Shown here: one piece after another, positions 57,023 through 64,000 of the stretch | Layout of the letters: each line of letters begins with the position of its first letter | Numbering within the stretch: the first letter of the stretch is position 1 | Origin: Neurospora intermedia | Lineage: Eukaryota > Ascomycota > Sordariomycetes > Sordariales > Sordariaceae | DNA length: 64,000 nucleotides | Assembly (NCBI GenBank): GCA_037102815.1 | Contig: BTPP01000010.1 | Coordinates: 894,736-958,735 of the forward strand | Direction: 5' to 3' | Position numbers and translations under genes: made by a program | The notes under the pieces: model-generated | Databases searched by the model: none | What the model was told of the DNA's origin: nothing | Seen by the model: the letters and a program-made list of their open reading frames with translations, nothing else

Positions 57023-57062
57023 TCAAACCAGAGGCTCCAACACAAACGAGAACTTCATCTCC

Positions 57063-61774
<4,712 letters not shown>

Positions 61775-63482
61775 ATGGCTCACAGCATAAACGAAAAGGA
61801 GGCCATGGGTACCCATGACGATGCCTTCCCAGAATCCGTTGTTACTGTCCAGCTGGCCCATGATGTCGACAACACAAAGTACTCGCCCTGGTCCAAGAGC
61901 ATGTTCCGCCTCTACCTTGTCCTCGCGTGTGCCTACCTCTGCGGATGCCTCAATGGGTACGATGGAAGTCTGATGGGAGGCTTGAACGGTATGAAAGCCT
62001 ACCAGAACTACTTCCACATGTATGTGTTCATCGGCCAAGACACCCATGAGTGATACATCAGCTAACCTCTTGGGTTCTTCCAGGTCCACTGCAGGCTCAG
62101 GAACCGGCCTTGTTTTTGCCATGTATAACATCGGCAGTGTTGCTGCCGTTTTCTTCACCGCCCCTGTCAACGACTGGTTCGGACGTCGCTGGGGCATGTT
62201 CACAGGTGCTCTTGTCATTATCATTGGCACTTGCGTCCAAGCCACGACACATACCAAGTCCCAGTTCCTAGGCGGTCGCTTTGTCCTCGGTTTCGGCGTC
62301 AGCTTCTGTTGCGTATCAGCCCCTTGCTATGTCAGCGAGATGGCTCACCCCAAGTGGCGCGGCACCCTGACGGGCTTGTATAATACGACCTGGTACATTG
62401 GCTCTATCATCGCTTCGTGGGTCGTCTATGGTTGCTCTTATATCGAGAACAACAAGGACGCGTGGCGGATTCCCATCTGGTGCCAAATGATCACCTCCGG
62501 AATCGTGTGCTTGGGAGTCTTTTGGTTGCCCGAGAGTCCCAGGTGGCTCATGGCCCAAGACAGATACGAAGAAGCTGCCAAAATCCTGGCCACCTACCAC
62601 GGCGAAGGCCGCCTGGACCACCCTCTAGTACAGCTACAACTCAAGGAGATGGCCAACCAGATCTCGTCAGAGGCATCCGACAAGAAGTGGTACGATTATC
62701 ACGAGCTTTGGAACACTCACTCCGCCCGTCGCCGCCTCATTTGCGTCCTTGGCATGGCCTGCTTTGGCCAAGTCAGCGGCAATAGCTTGTCCTCCTATTA
62801 CATGGTCAATATGCTCAAATCAGCCGGTATTACCGATGAGCACAAGGTATTGGCGCTGAACGGTATCAACCCGGCCTTGTCGCTCATCGGCGCCGTAACG
62901 GGAGCACGCATGACCGATGTCGTTGGCCGCCGTCCTCTTCTGCTCTACACAATTGTCTTCTCTTCCGTCTGCTTCGCCATCATGACGGGTACCAGTAAAC
63001 TCGCAATGCCGGGCCATGTTGGTAACCTTGACGACGCTGACACTCAAGCTCTCACCCCATCCCAACGTGCTGCCGCTAACACCACCATTGCCTTTATCTT
63101 CATATTTGGCATTGTCTTTTCTTTCGGATGGACGGCCCTACAGTCCATGTATATCGCGGAGACACTCCCCACAGCTACCCGCGCAAAAGGCACTGCTGTC
63201 GGGAATTTCGCATCCGCTGCTTCGTCTGTCGTTCTTCAATATTCCTCTGGGCCTGCTTTCGAGAAGATCGGGTACTACTTTTATCTCGTTTTTGTGTTTT
63301 GGGACCTCATTGAAGGCGTCGTGATCTTCTTCTATTTCCCTGAAACCAAGGATCGCACCCTTGAAGAACTCGAGGAAGTGTTCTCGGCTCCTAACCCGGT
63401 CAAGAAAAGCCTGGAGAAGAGGAGTGCGCAGACAGTATTGAACACCATGGGAGCGCCGGATGACGAGAAAGTTACAATTTAG
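61775..63482 (+). CDS. MFS sugar permease, lactose/galactoside (LacpA/Lac12)-type
   Basis: Two exons: 61775-62019 and 62084-63482 (547 aa), intron GTATGT...CTAAC...TTCCAG. Sugar-porter motifs in order: [16 protein letters not shown] in TM1, [31 protein letters not shown] with [30 protein letters not shown], and [15 protein letters not shown] after TM12. The TM1 and [18 protein letters not shown] patterns place it with fungal lactose/cellobiose-permease-like MFS members rather than hexose transporters. Importing lactose or another beta-galactoside at the plasma membrane would feed the divergent cytosolic beta-galactosidase. Substrate remains inference. By remembered synteny it matches N. crassa NCU00809. 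Confidence 0.93.
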
Positions 63483-63798
63483 TTTGGTCAATGGGACTTG
63501 CGCGTGATTAAATGGAGGTCAAGCCGATGATTCAGATGGCCAATCAATATTTTCATCAGCCGTACCTTCACACGTTGATGTGATTAGAAGAGAGTACACT
63601 AGGGTTCGTGCCCAGAGTTCAACTACGGACCGTAAGCGCCTGGCCTTGCTCATTATGAAAGTGCTGAGCACAGTCTATCGTAGAGTCATGGCCCAATAAT
63701 TTCCGGACGAGAAGTTCCAGCTTTCGTATACCACGACGGCTTCATGGATTGATACCAGGGACCGAGCCTGGCATGATAGCCTGTTCCTGTAAGTTACC

Positions 63799-63834
<36 letters not shown>

Positions 63835-64000
63835 TCTTCAAATCATTCCCAACCCCAGACCCCTTGTCTCGGTAGTCTCCGCTTTCCCCGCAATATTAGG
63901 GCCAGGGGGTATGGCTGGAATGTCCCGGACCATCGCGTCTCTTTCCCCCCCTCTTCACCTCTTGACGCCGGATCTTAGTTAGCAGTCCTTTTAAATGGGA
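63483..64000. other. Right-edge intergenic region
   Basis: 3' flank of the permease gene with a long poly-C tract; no coding evidence to the window end. Confidence 0.5.
63800..63832 (+). repeat. Poly-C tract, 33 nt
   Basis: Uninterrupted C run following TTACCT. Length is probably variable and hard to assemble correctly. Confidence 0.85.

Overview
The window reads as chromosomal DNA of a filamentous ascomycete, most likely a Neurospora. Genes are compact, with few short introns (GTAAGT-type donors, CTAAC/CTGAC-type branch sites, CAG/TAG acceptors), long intergenic spacers and fungal protein families. From memory and unverified, the gene order matches the N. crassa linkage group I series from about NCU00831 (left) down to NCU00809 (right): S28 peptidase, tcu-1-like copper transporter, hda-3, rpn11, an NCU00821-like sugar transporter, a PDI, and a beta-galactosidase next to an MFS transporter. 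I saw no transposon, CRISPR array or 5S rRNA gene.

Layout. 0.9-8 kb: a secreted S28 serine peptidase (+), then a Ctr copper transporter (-) head-to-head with a ferric/cupric-reductase-like flavocytochrome (+). 8.9-18 kb: a PXMP4-like peroxisomal membrane protein (+) with a probable GC-AG intron, a 2EXR-type protein (-), a single-pass membrane orphan (+) and a TAP-type alpha/beta hydrolase (-). 19-23.5 kb: RPD3-class histone deacetylase (-) and proteasome deubiquitinase Rpn11 (+) sharing a 1.07 kb promoter region. 24-30.6 kb: a repeat-bearing Pro/Arg-rich orphan (+), an AA11-type chitin LPMO (-) and an MFS sugar transporter (-). 30.6-46.4 kb is gene-poor: a PI-PLC-X-like protein (-), a basic nuclear-type orphan (+), one intron-containing tRNA-like gene (-) and one doubtful small Ser/Gly-rich ORF (-). 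46.5-51.5 kb: Vta1 (-, second probable GC-AG intron), an ER protein disulfide isomerase (+) and exosome subunit Rrp41 (-). 54.4-63.5 kb: a secreted Asp f 4-like protein (+), then a GH2 beta-galactosidase (-) head-to-head with an MFS lactose/galactoside-permease-like transporter (+).

Two gene pairs look like functional modules built on divergent promoters. The first is copper uptake (Ctr plus metalloreductase), with five TGCTCA cores between the genes. The second is galactoside use (beta-galactosidase plus permease), with one CGG-N11-CCG zinc-cluster-type site between the genes. The most unusual individual items are the two GC-AG introns, a frame disruption at the C-terminus of the beta-galactosidase, a 57-bp coding tandem repeat, a tRNA with a ~75-nt intron and an odd base before the anticodon, and a TACC/GGTA-phased motif scattered through intergenic DNA. 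Exon borders were inferred by eye from splice consensus, reading frame and family conservation. No alignment was run.
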